Source: Bacteroidota bacterium
GTDB lineage: Bacteria; Bacteroidota; Bacteroidia; Chitinophagales; Chitinophagaceae
Assembly (NCBI GenBank): GCA_023392575.1
Contig: JAEVYV010000162.1
Location: 1 to 41,304, forward strand
Reading direction: 5' to 3'
Length of the DNA: 41,304 nucleotides
Shown: positions 16,595 to 25,181 of the stretch, piece after piece
Position numbering within the stretch: position 1 is the first letter of the stretch
How the letters are laid out: each line of letters opens with the position of its first letter
Made by a program: the position numbers and the translations under genes
Notes under the pieces: model-generated
What the model was told of the DNA's origin: nothing
The model's input: the letters and a program-made list of their open reading frames with translations, nothing else
Database searches by the model: none

Positions 16595-17559
16595 TGCGTA
16601 TCCTGATTACCGGCGGTGCCGGCTTTATTGGCTCTAATTTGGCGGACCACCTGGTGCAGAAGAAAGAAGTAGAATTGGTTCGGGTGTTGGACAACCTGGC
16701 CACGGGCAGCCTGAAAAACATAGAGGCGCTCGAAGCAAACCCCAAGTTTGAGTTGATGCAGGGCGATCTCCGTGATTATCAAACCTGTCTGCAGGCCTGT
16801 GAAGGAATAAATTTAATTTCCCACCAGGCAGCCTTGGGTTCCGTGCCCCGGTCCATCAACGATCCGCTGACCACCAACGAAGTAAACATAAGCGGTACAC
16901 TCAACGTGTTTACCGCCGCCAAAGAAAAAGGCATAAAGCGGGTGGTATATGCGGCCAGCTCTTCTACCTATGGCGATCATCCCGGTCTGCCCAAAATGGA
17001 AGATAAGATTGGCAACCCCCTTTCGCCCTACGCGGTGACAAAATATGTCAACGAGCTGTACGCCCGGGTGTATGCCAGTGTGTATGGAATGGAGTTGATC
17101 GGGCTTCGGTATTTTAATGTGTTTGGCCCCCGGCAGAACCCTGCGGGCCCCTATGCAGCGGTCATCCCCTTATTTATTAACGCTGTGCTGAACAACGAAC
17201 CACCGGTCATGAACGGAGATGGGGAGCACAGCCGGGATTTTACCTTTGTGGACAACGCCGTGCAGGCCAATGAAAAAGCCTTGTTTACAACAAATCCCGA
17301 TGCGGTAAACCAGGTGTACAATATTGCCTATGGTCAGCGAACGACGTTGAGCGAAGTGTTTGAAATGATTAAAGAAGTAGCCGGCAGCGACCTGGTTCCT
17401 AAATACGGCCCCGAAAGAAAAGGCGATGTAAAACACAGTTTGGCCGACATATCGAAGGCCAAAACCCTGTTAGGCTATGATCCTGTTTTTAGTGTAAGGG
17501 AAGGTTTGAAAATTGCTTTTGAATGGTATCGAAAGCAGCATCATTTTGGGTATAGCTAA
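16594..17559 (+). CDS. UDP-N-acetylglucosamine 4-epimerase-like SDR (WbpP type)
   Basis: 321 aa extended SDR. The NAD-binding motif GGAGFIG is at 7-13. The active-site Tyr146 and Lys150 are in SPYAVTKY, and the catalytic Ser is in AASSSTYG. The segment HQAALGSVPRSINDP is typical of WbpP/TviC epimerases that interconvert UDP-GlcNAc and UDP-GalNAc or their uronic acids. Start at the ATG overlapping the kinase stop (16594); the longer open frame upstream lies within the kinase gene. It supplies a UDP-HexNAc donor for the polysaccharide; exact specificity is not settled by sequence reading. Confidence 0.88.
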   Translation: MRILITGGAGFIGSNLADHLVQKKEVELVRVLDNLATGSLKNIEALEANPKFELMQGDLRDYQTCLQACEGINLISHQAALGSVPRSINDPLTTNEVNISGTLNVFTAAKEKGIKRVVYAASSSTYGDHPGLPKMEDKIGNPLSPYAVTKYVNELYARVYASVYGMELIGLRYFNVFGPRQNPAGPYAAVIPLFINAVLNNEPPVMNGDGEHSRDFTFVDNAVQANEKALFTTNPDAVNQVYNIAYGQRTTLSEVFEMIKEVAGSDLVPKYGPERKGDVKHSLADISKAKTLLGYDPVFSVREGLKIAFEWYRKQHHFGYS

Positions 17560-17621
17560 AGCAAATCGCTGTGGTTGCAGCGGCTCAAATAACCGTTTTG
17601 TTTTCCGAACCCCACCTGTCC

Positions 17622-18197
17622 ATGTCTTACTATAGCCATCCTACTGCTGTAATTGATGAAGGAGCCGAGATTGGCGAAGGCGTCAAAATCTGGCACTTCA
17701 CCCATATCATGCCGGGTTGCAAAATCGGAGATGGCTGCAATATTGGACAGAACGTAGTGATTTCGCCCAGGGTAATACTGGGAAAAAATGTACGGGTGCA
17801 AAACAATGTCTCTATTTATGAAGGGGTGGTTTGTGAGGATGATGTGTTTCTGGGTCCCTCCATGGTTTTTACCAATGTCATCAACCCCCGCAGTGCGATA
17901 AGCCGCAAGAACGAGTATAAACAAACCTTGGTGCGAAAAGGTGCAAGCATCGGCGCCAATGCCACCATTGTCTGTGGCAACGAAATTGGCGCCTATGCGT
18001 TCATTGGCGCCGGTGCCGTGGTAACCAAACCCGTTCCGGCTTATGCTTTGGTGGTGGGCAATCCGGCACGGCAAACCGGTTGGATGAGCGAATACGGATA
18101 CAAACTGCATTTCGACCCGCAAGGAAAGGCCACCTGCCCCGAAAGCGGGGAATTATACTGGTTGGAAAACAATAGTGTAAGAAAGTGCACAGCTTAA
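17622..18197 (+). CDS. wbpD: Left-handed beta-helix acetyltransferase, WbpD/WlbB-like
   Basis: 191 aa. Hexapeptide repeats fill residues about 10-150 (for example IWHFTHI, GKNVRVQNNV, GASIGANATIVCG). The order and the FTNVINPRS loop are those of WbpD/WlbB. That enzyme N-acetylates UDP-2-acetamido-3-amino-2,3-dideoxy-glucuronate on the path to UDP-diNAc-mannuronic acid. Start at the ATG at 17622, since the open frame before it is not conserved-looking. The partner enzymes WbpA, WbpB and WbpE are not in the window; two UDP-GlcNAc 2-epimerase-family genes further on could do the WbpI step. Confidence 0.85.
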   Translation: MSYYSHPTAVIDEGAEIGEGVKIWHFTHIMPGCKIGDGCNIGQNVVISPRVILGKNVRVQNNVSIYEGVVCEDDVFLGPSMVFTNVINPRSAISRKNEYKQTLVRKGASIGANATIVCGNEIGAYAFIGAGAVVTKPVPAYALVVGNPARQTGWMSEYGYKLHFDPQGKATCPESGELYWLENNSVRKCTA

Positions 18198-18280
18198 CAG
18201 GCCGTATCGTAAAAGCAAGTTTTTTTCCTAGCTTGTCGGAAGCTGTTGAAACTCGAGTATGTAAATTTTTACTACATCCG

Positions 18281-18320
18281 CACAAACACCTAAATTCTAA
18301 ACAATTAAACTCTAAACTCC
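18281..18320. repeat. CTAAAC-type short repeat upstream of rfbB
   Basis: Three CTAAA words (CTAAAT, then CTAAAC twice) with an ATTAAAC fill the 40 bases before the rfbB start. Same word family as the tracts at 18693-18749, 19436-19516, 19902-19937 and 40641-40705. Confidence 0.55.
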
Positions 18321-18329
18321 TTCTTCTCC

Positions 18330-19433
18330 ATGTCTTTTGCTAAAACCATAATCATCACCGGCGGGGCTGGTTTCATAGGCTCGCATGTAGTACGGTTATT
18401 TGTTACAAAATATCCTAACTATAAAATCATTAACCTCGATGCCCTGACCTATGCCGGCAACTTGGAAAATCTAAAAGACATTGAAGGAGCGTCGAACTAT
18501 ATTTTCGAAAAAATAAACATCCTGGATGCGGAGTCTTTAGAGCGGGTGTTTTCTACTTATCATCCCGATGGCGTGATTCACCTGGCAGCCGAATCGCATG
18601 TCGATCGCTCCATTCTCTCCCCGCTTGATTTTGTATATACCAACGTCGTGGGCACAGTAAACCTGTTAAACGCCGCCAAAAAGCACTGGCTGGATAGCCC
18701 TCAACCCTCAACCCTCAACCCTAAACAACTGGCCGCCTCAACGCCTCAACGCTTCTACCACGTCTCCACCGACGAAGTATATGGCGCCTTGGGGGAAACC
18801 GGCTTTTTTACCGAAGAAACGCCTTACGATCCGCATTCACCTTATTCCGCTTCCAAGGCTTCCAGCGATCATTTTGTACAGGCTTACTATGATACCTATG
18901 GCTTACCGGTGGTGATCACCAATTGCTCTAACAATTACGGTCCCAATCATTTTCCTGAAAAGCTCATTCCGTTAATGATCCACAACGTCATGCACAATAA
19001 ACCTTTGCCGGTGTATGGCGACGGGCTCTACACCCGTGACTGGCTTTTTGTAAAAGACCATGCAGCGGCCATAGACCTGGTGTTTCATAAAGGAAAAACC
19101 GGCGATACCTACAACATCGGTGGCTTTAACGAATGGAAAAACATTGACCTGGTAAAACTGCTGTGCAAATTAATGGATGAAAAGCTGGGCCGGCCGGCGG
19201 GTGAAAGCGAGCAGTTGATTACCTACGTTAAAGATCGTCCCGGCCACGACCGGCGCTATGCCATCGACGCCACCAAGATCAATAAAGAATTGGGCTGGAA
19301 ACCTTCTGTCACTTTCGAAGAAGGCCTGAGCCAAACCATTGACTGGTATTTGCAGAATACCGAATGGCTGCAGCATGTAACCAGCGGAGACTATCAAAAA
19401 TATTATGAAGAGCAATACGGGATAAAGAATTGA
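18330..19433 (+). CDS. rfbB: dTDP-glucose 4,6-dehydratase with repeat-derived insertion
   Basis: 367 aa, about 15-20 longer than usual. It converts dTDP-glucose to dTDP-4-keto-6-deoxyglucose. NAD motif GGAGFIG is at 11-17. The catalytic Asp148-Glu149 are in STDEVYG, and Tyr172/Lys176 in YSASK. Residues about 122-140 (from DSPQPSTLNPKQ to STPQ) are extra compared with the family and lie just before the FYHVSTDE strand. They are encoded by CCTCAA/CTAAAC words like those in the nearby intergenic repeats. The insertion keeps frame and sits in a loop position, so the enzyme may still work. Paired with rfbA, from which it is separated by a broken gene. Confidence 0.93.
   Translation: MSFAKTIIITGGAGFIGSHVVRLFVTKYPNYKIINLDALTYAGNLENLKDIEGASNYIFEKINILDAESLERVFSTYHPDGVIHLAAESHVDRSILSPLDFVYTNVVGTVNLLNAAKKHWLDSPQPSTLNPKQLAASTPQRFYHVSTDEVYGALGETGFFTEETPYDPHSPYSASKASSDHFVQAYYDTYGLPVVITNCSNNYGPNHFPEKLIPLMIHNVMHNKPLPVYGDGLYTRDWLFVKDHAAAIDLVFHKGKTGDTYNIGGFNEWKNIDLVKLLCKLMDEKLGRPAGESEQLITYVKDRPGHDRRYAIDATKINKELGWKPSVTFEEGLSQTIDWYLQNTEWLQHVTSGDYQKYYEEQYGIKN
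18693..18749. repeat. CTCAAC/CTAAAC repeat inside the rfbB coding sequence
   Basis: Three tandem CCCTCAA words are followed by CCCTAAACAACT and two GCCTCAAC words. The wording matches the intergenic tracts at 19902-19937 and 40641-40705. It is in frame and codes for the extra residues of RfbB. Confidence 0.65.
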
Positions 19434-19435
19434 GT

Positions 19436-19516
19436 GGTTGAGACGTTTAGTCGTTGAGTTCCGAAACATCTAAACACCAAACGCCTAAACCCTCCACAAA
19501 CACCTAAACTTTCCAA
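19436..19516. repeat. Two-orientation CTCAAC/CTAAAC repeat between rfbB and the four-helix-bundle gene
   Basis: The first part (19437-19458) carries GTTGAG and GTTTAG, i.e. the repeat words reversed. The second part (19468-19510) carries CTAAAC words in the forward direction. The two parts can partly pair. The tract ends just before the ATG at 19518. Confidence 0.55.
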
Positions 19517-19517
19517 A

Positions 19518-19891
19518 ATGCACACCTATGCCTTCGAAAAACTACAAGTCTGGCAGGAGGCAAGAAGACTGACCGTTTCTATGTATCATCTGACAACACA
19601 TTTTCCTTCGGAGGAAAAGTTTGGAATGGTCAGTCAATCGGGCGGGCCAGTCTTTCGATTGCTTCCAATATTGCAGAAGGTTCTGCACGAAAGTCGGCTA
19701 AAGATCAGGCGAACTTTTACCAGATGGCCTACAGCAGTGCAATAGAATTGTTGAACCAACTCATTATATCGTTCGATCTTGGTTATCTAACTTCAGAACA
19801 ACTAAATGAAAGCAGGCAGAAAATAGAAGTTATCTCAAACAAAATAAATTCTTTACGTAACTCAGTTTTATATCAGCAACCTAACTCTTAA
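19518..19891 (+). pseudogene. Four-helix bundle protein (23S rRNA intervening-sequence protein family), frameshifted
   Basis: The start MHTYAFEKLQVWQEARRL is the signature of the small four-helix bundle (IVP, TIGR02436) family. After about 40 codons (near 19637, at the codons for SQ) the frame is lost. One extra base there would restore IGRASLSIASNIAEG and a further 70 or so in-frame codons to the TAA at 19891, giving a normal length of about 124 aa. As it stands it makes a 75-aa product with an unrelated C-terminal half. The function of the family is unknown. It lies between rfbB and rfbA and is flanked on both sides by the CTAAAC repeat, like an inserted cassette. Confidence 0.8.
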
Positions 19892-19901
19892 TTTACTGTC
19901 G

Positions 19902-19937
19902 CTCTAAACAACTAAACAACTCAACGACTCAACCCTC
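19902..19937. repeat. CTAAAC/CTCAAC repeat upstream of rfbA
   Basis: CTAAAC words pass into CTCAAC words and end directly at the rfbA ATG. Reversed copies of ACTCAACGACT-like wording are seen in the first half of the tract at 19436. Confidence 0.55.
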
Positions 19938-20798
19938 ATGAAAGGCATTATTCTCGCCGGCGGCTCCGGTACCCGCTTGTATCCCATTACCAGGGCCATA
20001 TCCAAGCAACTCATGCCCATTTACGACAAACCCATGATCTATTATCCGCTGTCAACGCTGATGATGGCCGGCATCCGGGAAATATTGATCATCACTACAC
20101 CCGAGGACAATGCCTCCTTTAAGCGTTTGTTGGGCGATGGCAGCCAGGTGGGTTGCCGCTTTGAATATGCCATACAGGAAGTGCCCAATGGCCTGGCACA
20201 GGCCTTTGTCATCGGTGAAGAATTTATAGGTGATGATAAAGTGGCATTGGTGTTAGGAGATAATATTTTTTACGGCGTCGGCCTGGGCCGGCAACTAAAA
20301 ACATTGAATGATATAGACGGGGGTTATGTATTTGCTTACCAGGTCAGCGATCCGGAGCGCTACGGCGTGGTGGAGTTTGATGCCCAAATGAAAGCCATCA
20401 GCATAGAAGAAAAGCCGGCGCAGCCCAAATCGAATTATGCGGTTCCGGGCTTGTATTTTTATGATAACGAGGTTATTGGGATTGCAAAAGGCCTGAAGCC
20501 TTCGGTCCGCGGGGAGTATGAAATAACAGATGTAAACAAAGAATACCTGCGGCAGGGAAAACTGCACGTTGCCGTGCTGGATCGGGGTACCGCCTGGCTG
20601 GACACCGGCACTTTTGATTCATTAAGTGATGCCAGCGAGTTTGTACGGGTAATTGAAAAAAGACAGGGGACGAAGATTGGGTGTATAGAGGAGGTTGCCT
20701 ATCGGAATGGCTTCATCAGTAAGGACCAGTTGGTGATCATTGCAGAAGCATTAAATAAGAGCGGTTATGGATCGTACCTAAAGAAGATAGTAGAATAA
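19938..20798 (+). CDS. rfbA: Glucose-1-phosphate thymidylyltransferase
   Basis: 286 aa, the family's usual length. The nucleotidyltransferase signature GGSGTRLYPITR (residues about 8-19) binds dTTP. QLMPIYDKPMIYYPLSTLM and LVLGDNIFYG are the sugar-phosphate and metal parts. It makes dTDP-glucose, the substrate of RfbB. No rfbD follows, and the only RmlC-like gene is far downstream in the CDP-sugar cassette. The later dTDP-sugar steps may be encoded elsewhere, or the 4-keto sugar may be used differently. Confidence 0.96.
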   Translation: MKGIILAGGSGTRLYPITRAISKQLMPIYDKPMIYYPLSTLMMAGIREILIITTPEDNASFKRLLGDGSQVGCRFEYAIQEVPNGLAQAFVIGEEFIGDDKVALVLGDNIFYGVGLGRQLKTLNDIDGGYVFAYQVSDPERYGVVEFDAQMKAISIEEKPAQPKSNYAVPGLYFYDNEVIGIAKGLKPSVRGEYEITDVNKEYLRQGKLHVAVLDRGTAWLDTGTFDSLSDASEFVRVIEKRQGTKIGCIEEVAYRNGFISKDQLVIIAEALNKSGYGSYLKKIVE

Positions 20799-20865
20799 AA
20801 ACTGAAAACATTTTAATCCTAGAGTGATTTTGCAGCTGATGTTTTGAGGCTTTGCATTTCTTTCC

Positions 20866-21939
20866 ATGAAAAACGTTTTAATACAATGCCTGCACCGTCC
20901 TGATCGGTCGCCTTCACAGCGCTTTCGGTTTGAACGATACCTCCCCTATTTAGAGCAAAATGGCTATCGCTTCACATTCTCTAATTTGCTCGATGAAAAG
21001 GACGACCTTATCTTTTACAAACCCGGTCATTATTTTGCCAAACTTCGTATCGTATTGCAAAGCACTTGGAAGCGGATGAGGGAATTATGTAAAGCAAAAA
21101 AATATGATCTGCTTTTTGTGCAACGGGAAGGCTATATGCTGGGAACCGCTTTTTTTGAAAAACGCATGGCGAGAAAGATTCCTATGATCTTTGACTTTGA
21201 CGATGCCATTTGGATGCATAATGTGTCGGAGGGGAATAAAAAGCTGGCTTTTCTGAAAAATGCGGGCAAAACCCGGGAATTAATACAGGCGGCGTCTCTT
21301 ATATTCGCAGGTAACACATATTTGGCAGATTATGCCCGTCAATTTAATAGTAACACGGTAATAGTGCCTACTACCCTGGACACAGATAAATACCGGCCAG
21401 TTGAGGTAAAAGAAAAGACAAAGATTTGTATTGGCTGGAGCGGCAGTTTTAGTACCATTCCTCATTTTGAGCTAGCCATACCCGTCTTGAAAAGCATAAA
21501 GCAACAATTTGGCGACCGCGTGTATTTTAAGGTTTATGGGGACGACCGTTATGAAAATAAAGAACTTGGCATCAAGGGCGTGGCTTGGTCGGCAACCAAA
21601 GAGCTGGAGGAATTATCAGAAATAGATATTGGCATCATGCCTCTTCCTGACGATGAGTGGAGCAAAGGCAAGTGTGGTTTTAAAGGCTTGCTCTATATGA
21701 GCCTTGGCATACCGGCCGTGATGGCGCCGGTAGGGGTGAATAGTGAGATCATTGAACATGGAGTGAATGGATATTTACCTTCTAACCAGAATGAATGGGT
21801 GGAGTGTTTATCCAGGTTGGTGGGAGATACCAATTTGCGCAGGCAAATTGGTAACAGAGGAAAGGAAACTGTAGAACAACATTACTCCATAAAGGCTTGG
21901 GAAAGAATTTATTTGCAATCATTTAATTCTGTTATATGA
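20866..21939 (+). CDS. Glycosyltransferase, GT4-like
   Basis: 357 aa with the two-Rossmann layout of GT-B enzymes. The N-terminal part ends near residue 175. The C-terminal part begins with the strand ICIGWSGSFSTIPH (sugar-nucleotide domain) and includes GFKGLLYMSLGIPAVMAPVG, the acidic/Gly loop region typical of GT4 donor sites, though the classical EX7E is weak. It should act in the cytoplasm on the lipid-linked repeat unit. The composition changes within this gene from host-like to AT-rich. Donor and acceptor cannot be assigned. Confidence 0.85.
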   Translation: MKNVLIQCLHRPDRSPSQRFRFERYLPYLEQNGYRFTFSNLLDEKDDLIFYKPGHYFAKLRIVLQSTWKRMRELCKAKKYDLLFVQREGYMLGTAFFEKRMARKIPMIFDFDDAIWMHNVSEGNKKLAFLKNAGKTRELIQAASLIFAGNTYLADYARQFNSNTVIVPTTLDTDKYRPVEVKEKTKICIGWSGSFSTIPHFELAIPVLKSIKQQFGDRVYFKVYGDDRYENKELGIKGVAWSATKELEELSEIDIGIMPLPDDEWSKGKCGFKGLLYMSLGIPAVMAPVGVNSEIIEHGVNGYLPSNQNEWVECLSRLVGDTNLRRQIGNRGKETVEQHYSIKAWERIYLQSFNSVI

Positions 21940-21946
21940 TAACTGT

Positions 21947-22867
21947 ATGAGTACTAAGAAATACATATTTGAAGAGGTTTCACATTGTGAAATGTGCGGG
22001 TCTCGAGCATCCGGACATAAAGTATTAGGTATGCGGCTTAATGTATCTCAAGGACTGCGTCCTAAAAAAAAGGAGGGCATAGCTGTTACGATAAAAAAAT
22101 GCTCATCGTGTGACCTGATCTATGCTTCACCAATGCCTGTGCCTAATAATATCCAAGATCATTACGGCATTCCACCAGAAAGCTACTGGAAACCATCTTA
22201 TTTCAATTGGGATCCTAAATATTTTTCGAACGAGTTGGGTCGATTGAAACAATTTATGGAAATCAAGCCGGGCATGAAAGCCTTGGACATTGGTGCCGGT
22301 CTTGGCAAATGCATGATCTCAATGGAAAAAGCAGGATTTGATGTGTACGGCATCGAGCCCTCAGTACCTTTTCATGAAAAAGCTATTTCAAAAATGGGAG
22401 TTAGCCCGGAAAAGCTGAAGTTGGGAATGTTAGAAGAAGTTAATTTTGAATAAGATTTATTTGACTTTATCACATTCGGAGCTGTTTTTGAGCATGTGTA
22501 TCATCCGGCTCAATGCCTTGAAAAAGCCATCACTTGGTTAAAGCCTAACGGTGTTATCCATATGGAAGTACCTTCATCTAAATACTTGATGTCAAAAATG
22601 ATGAATGTTTATTACAGGTTGATTGGCAGCAATTACGTCACCAATCTCAGCCCAATGCATGAACCATACCATCTTTACGAATTTGGATTAAAATCATTTG
22701 AACAACTTGGGAAAAGACTTAATTTTAAAATTGATTTCCATGAGTATTTTGTTTGTGATATTTTTTTCATTCCTAGGTTTTTTCATCCTCTGTTAAGGAA
22801 TATTATGAAAATGTCCAATTCAGGTATGCAATTGTCGGTGTACTTACGAAAAACTAATATCCTATAA
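21947..22867 (+). pseudogene. SAM-dependent methyltransferase with zinc-ribbon N-terminus, broken by an in-frame stop
   Basis: Two open pieces (to 22453 and from 22454) lie in the same frame, separated only by TAA at 22451-22453. Together they give 306 codons, a normal length. The first piece has CxxC pairs (CEMC near residue 16, CSSC near 53), like the zinc-binding N-terminal domain of C-methyltransferases, and the SAM motif ALDIGAGLGKC (about 111-121). The second piece continues with DFITFGAVFEHVYHP, the usual motif-IV strand. A single base change from CAA, GAA or AAA would explain the stop. A GTG at 22496 could restart the second half. It would methylate a sugar of the repeat unit if intact. 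Confidence 0.8.
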
Positions 22868-22964
22868 TCATTCTTTGCAATTTACTCTACTCCAGCACAG
22901 TAATTTTTTGTTGGCATTTAAAAAGAAATTGTTAGAACATATACTAATTAAGGGTTACTAAATA

Positions 22965-24380
22965 ATGAGGCCAAAAACCGCTGTGAAATGGAGTTTCCTT
23001 ACTCAAATAACCCAGTTCACTCTATATTTCATCGTCAACATCACTCTTTCCCGAATTCTTACACCTTCTGATTTCGGAACTTTTGCCATTGTAAGCATAT
23101 TTATTGGTTTTATCAGCACTATTAAGGATTTCGGGATCGGTAGTTTTTTAATCAACAAACAGGAACTAACGAACGAAATTAAAAATACTGTATTCTTAAT
23201 TAATTTGATTGTTATTGTAATTCTCTGTGGGTCGCTTCTTATCAGCTCTTCATTTATAGCAGATTTTTATCACGACGAAAGACTAAAGATTCTTGTATTA
23301 CTGTGTTCTATCAGCCTGTTTATTGATGGGATGGCGATCATTCCTAGTTCGATGCTGCAGAAAAATATGAGCTTCCATCACCTGTTCATTGTTCGTGCAG
23401 CTTCACAAATTGTGGGTGGAATTGTTGCTATCAGTTCTGCCCTAAATCATTGGGGTGTTTACAGCTTGATATTTCAATCGATATTCATTTCCCTGGTATC
23501 GTTCCTTTTGTTATTTTATTATTATCCCTTTCTTCCCAGCATGAGAATGAACAAAACACTATTAAGAAGTATTTTTTCATTCAGCGGTCCCGTTTTTTTT
23601 GATAACGTGGTACAGTTCTGGACAAGAAATATTGACAACCTCCTGATAGGAAAAATATTTGGAGCAGGCCCTTTGGGAATTTATAACAGGGCATACACAC
23701 TTATGCAACTGCCTACTTCAAATTTGTCTTCAGTTGTTTCAAGAGTATTATTCCCCTATCTTTCGAAAAATCAAAATGATATTGCCGCTGCATCTTTGTT
23801 TTATATAAAAGCTCTAAAGAGTATTGCGCATATTTCATTCCCTCTAATGGCAATGATACTAATTTGTTCAGGTGACATCATATTCTTTTTATATGGTGAG
23901 AAATGGATGGGAGTCGTTCCTATTCTCAGAGTTTTTTCAATTGCCGGTGCCGTCGAATCTGTTCTTTCACCAATGGGCTCGCTCTTTATGGCATTGGGCA
24001 AGACCAGTAAAATGTTCAGAATTAGTACAGTTATCAGGTTAATCACCATTTCCTTTATCGTTTTAGGCTCTTTCTATTCCATAAAAATTATCGCAGTTTT
24101 TTACGTGATTGCTACACTTGTTACGGCACCTATTATTATAAAAGAATGTTGCAGCCTTTTAGAACTTAAAATGAGCGATGTTGTAATGACACTACTTCCA
24201 GTACTGATCATAACAATTGTTTCAGGTATAAGTGCATTTGTTTTTGTAAAATTTATTTTGCCCGCCGAAATGTCAAGTTTTCTGAAACTAGCATTTACTT
24301 CTTTGTTTTTTTCTTTAATCTATGTTTTGTTAAGTTTTAAATACTCAAAAAATTCATTTATTGCATTGTTTAAATCATAA
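22965..24380 (+). CDS. Polysaccharide flippase, Wzx type
   Basis: 471 aa with about 12-14 hydrophobic helices, of the MOP superfamily oligosaccharide flippases (WzxC/TuaB-like). The N-terminus KWSFLTQITQFTLYFIVNI followed by LSRILTPSDFGTFAIVSIF is typical, as is the FWTRNIDNLLIGKIFGAGPLG region in the middle. It flips the undecaprenyl-linked repeat unit to the periplasm. Its DNA is strongly AT-rich, fitting the variable core of the locus. It starts 97 bases after the broken methyltransferase gene. Confidence 0.92.
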   Translation: MRPKTAVKWSFLTQITQFTLYFIVNITLSRILTPSDFGTFAIVSIFIGFISTIKDFGIGSFLINKQELTNEIKNTVFLINLIVIVILCGSLLISSSFIADFYHDERLKILVLLCSISLFIDGMAIIPSSMLQKNMSFHHLFIVRAASQIVGGIVAISSALNHWGVYSLIFQSIFISLVSFLLLFYYYPFLPSMRMNKTLLRSIFSFSGPVFFDNVVQFWTRNIDNLLIGKIFGAGPLGIYNRAYTLMQLPTSNLSSVVSRVLFPYLSKNQNDIAAASLFYIKALKSIAHISFPLMAMILICSGDIIFFLYGEKWMGVVPILRVFSIAGAVESVLSPMGSLFMALGKTSKMFRISTVIRLITISFIVLGSFYSIKIIAVFYVIATLVTAPIIIKECCSLLELKMSDVVMTLLPVLIITIVSGISAFVFVKFILPAEMSSFLKLAFTSLFFSLIYVLLSFKYSKNSFIALFKS

Positions 24381-24405
24381 CGGTTTAAATTAAACCCGAC
24401 ACAAT

Positions 24406-25179
24406 ATGAAGGTTGTCATTTTTGCCGGAGGATTGGGTTCCCGTATTTCTGAGGAATCTCATCTGAAGCCGAAGCCAATGATAGAAATTGGAGGTAAGCC
24501 AATCCTTTGGCATATCATGAAGCTTTACCAAGCCCAAGGTTTTCACGAGTTTATTATTTGCCTTGGGTACAAGGGATATATCATAAAAGAATACTTTGCC
24601 AACTACTTCCTGCACAATGCCGATGTTACTATTGATCTTTCCACCAATCAAATTGAGGTGCACAAATCAAAAGCAGAAAACCTGAAGGTAACCATGGTAG
24701 AGACGGGTACAGAAACAATGACTGCAGGCAGGTTAAAACGGGTTCAGCCTTATATCGGAAATGAACCTTTTATGCTTACCTACGGAGACGGGCTGAGTGA
24801 TGTGGACCTCGGGGCCTTGTTGCAGTTTCACCAGTCACATGGTAAAATTGCCACGGTGACAGCTATTCAGCCGGCAGGAAAGTTTGGGGTGCTACAATCT
24901 GCCAACAATGGATTGGTTGCGGCTTTTGCAGAAAAACCAAAGGGGGACGGCAACTGGATTAACGGTGGTTTTTTTGTGTTAGAGCCAGAAGTTTTTGAAT
25001 ACCTGGATGACGATATGGACCATGTTATGTGGGAACAATCACCCATGGAAGAACTTGTATCAGATAACCAGCTTGTAGCTTTTAAGCATATAGGTTTTTG
25101 GAAGGCTATGGACATATTAAGAGATAAAGTGGAATTGGAAAAAATGTGGCTGGAGAATCCCCCATGGAAAAAATGGTAA
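24406..25179 (+). CDS. rfbF: Glucose-1-phosphate cytidylyltransferase
   Basis: 257 aa, as expected for RfbF/DdhA. The nucleotide-binding start FAGGLGSRISEESHLKPKPM (about 5-24) has the SEES segment characteristic of the CTP-specific members. FMLTYGDGLSDVDLGAL follows. It makes CDP-glucose from CTP and glucose-1-phosphate, the first step of the CDP-6-deoxyhexose cassette continued at 25926-28464. The stop lies just before or inside the start region of the next methyltransferase gene. Confidence 0.95.
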   Translation: MKVVIFAGGLGSRISEESHLKPKPMIEIGGKPILWHIMKLYQAQGFHEFIICLGYKGYIIKEYFANYFLHNADVTIDLSTNQIEVHKSKAENLKVTMVETGTETMTAGRLKRVQPYIGNEPFMLTYGDGLSDVDLGALLQFHQSHGKIATVTAIQPAGKFGVLQSANNGLVAAFAEKPKGDGNWINGGFFVLEPEVFEYLDDDMDHVMWEQSPMEELVSDNQLVAFKHIGFWKAMDILRDKVELEKMWLENPPWKKW

Positions 25180-25181
25180 AT

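Noticed and set aside
19637..19640. Programmed frameshift in the four-helix-bundle gene
   Set aside because: There is no slippery heptamer or downstream pseudoknot at the site; a simple one-base loss explains it better.
18281..19937. CTAAAC tracts as a CRISPR array
   Set aside because: Words are only 6-8 bases, unevenly spaced and degenerate, with no spacers of constant length and no cas genes.
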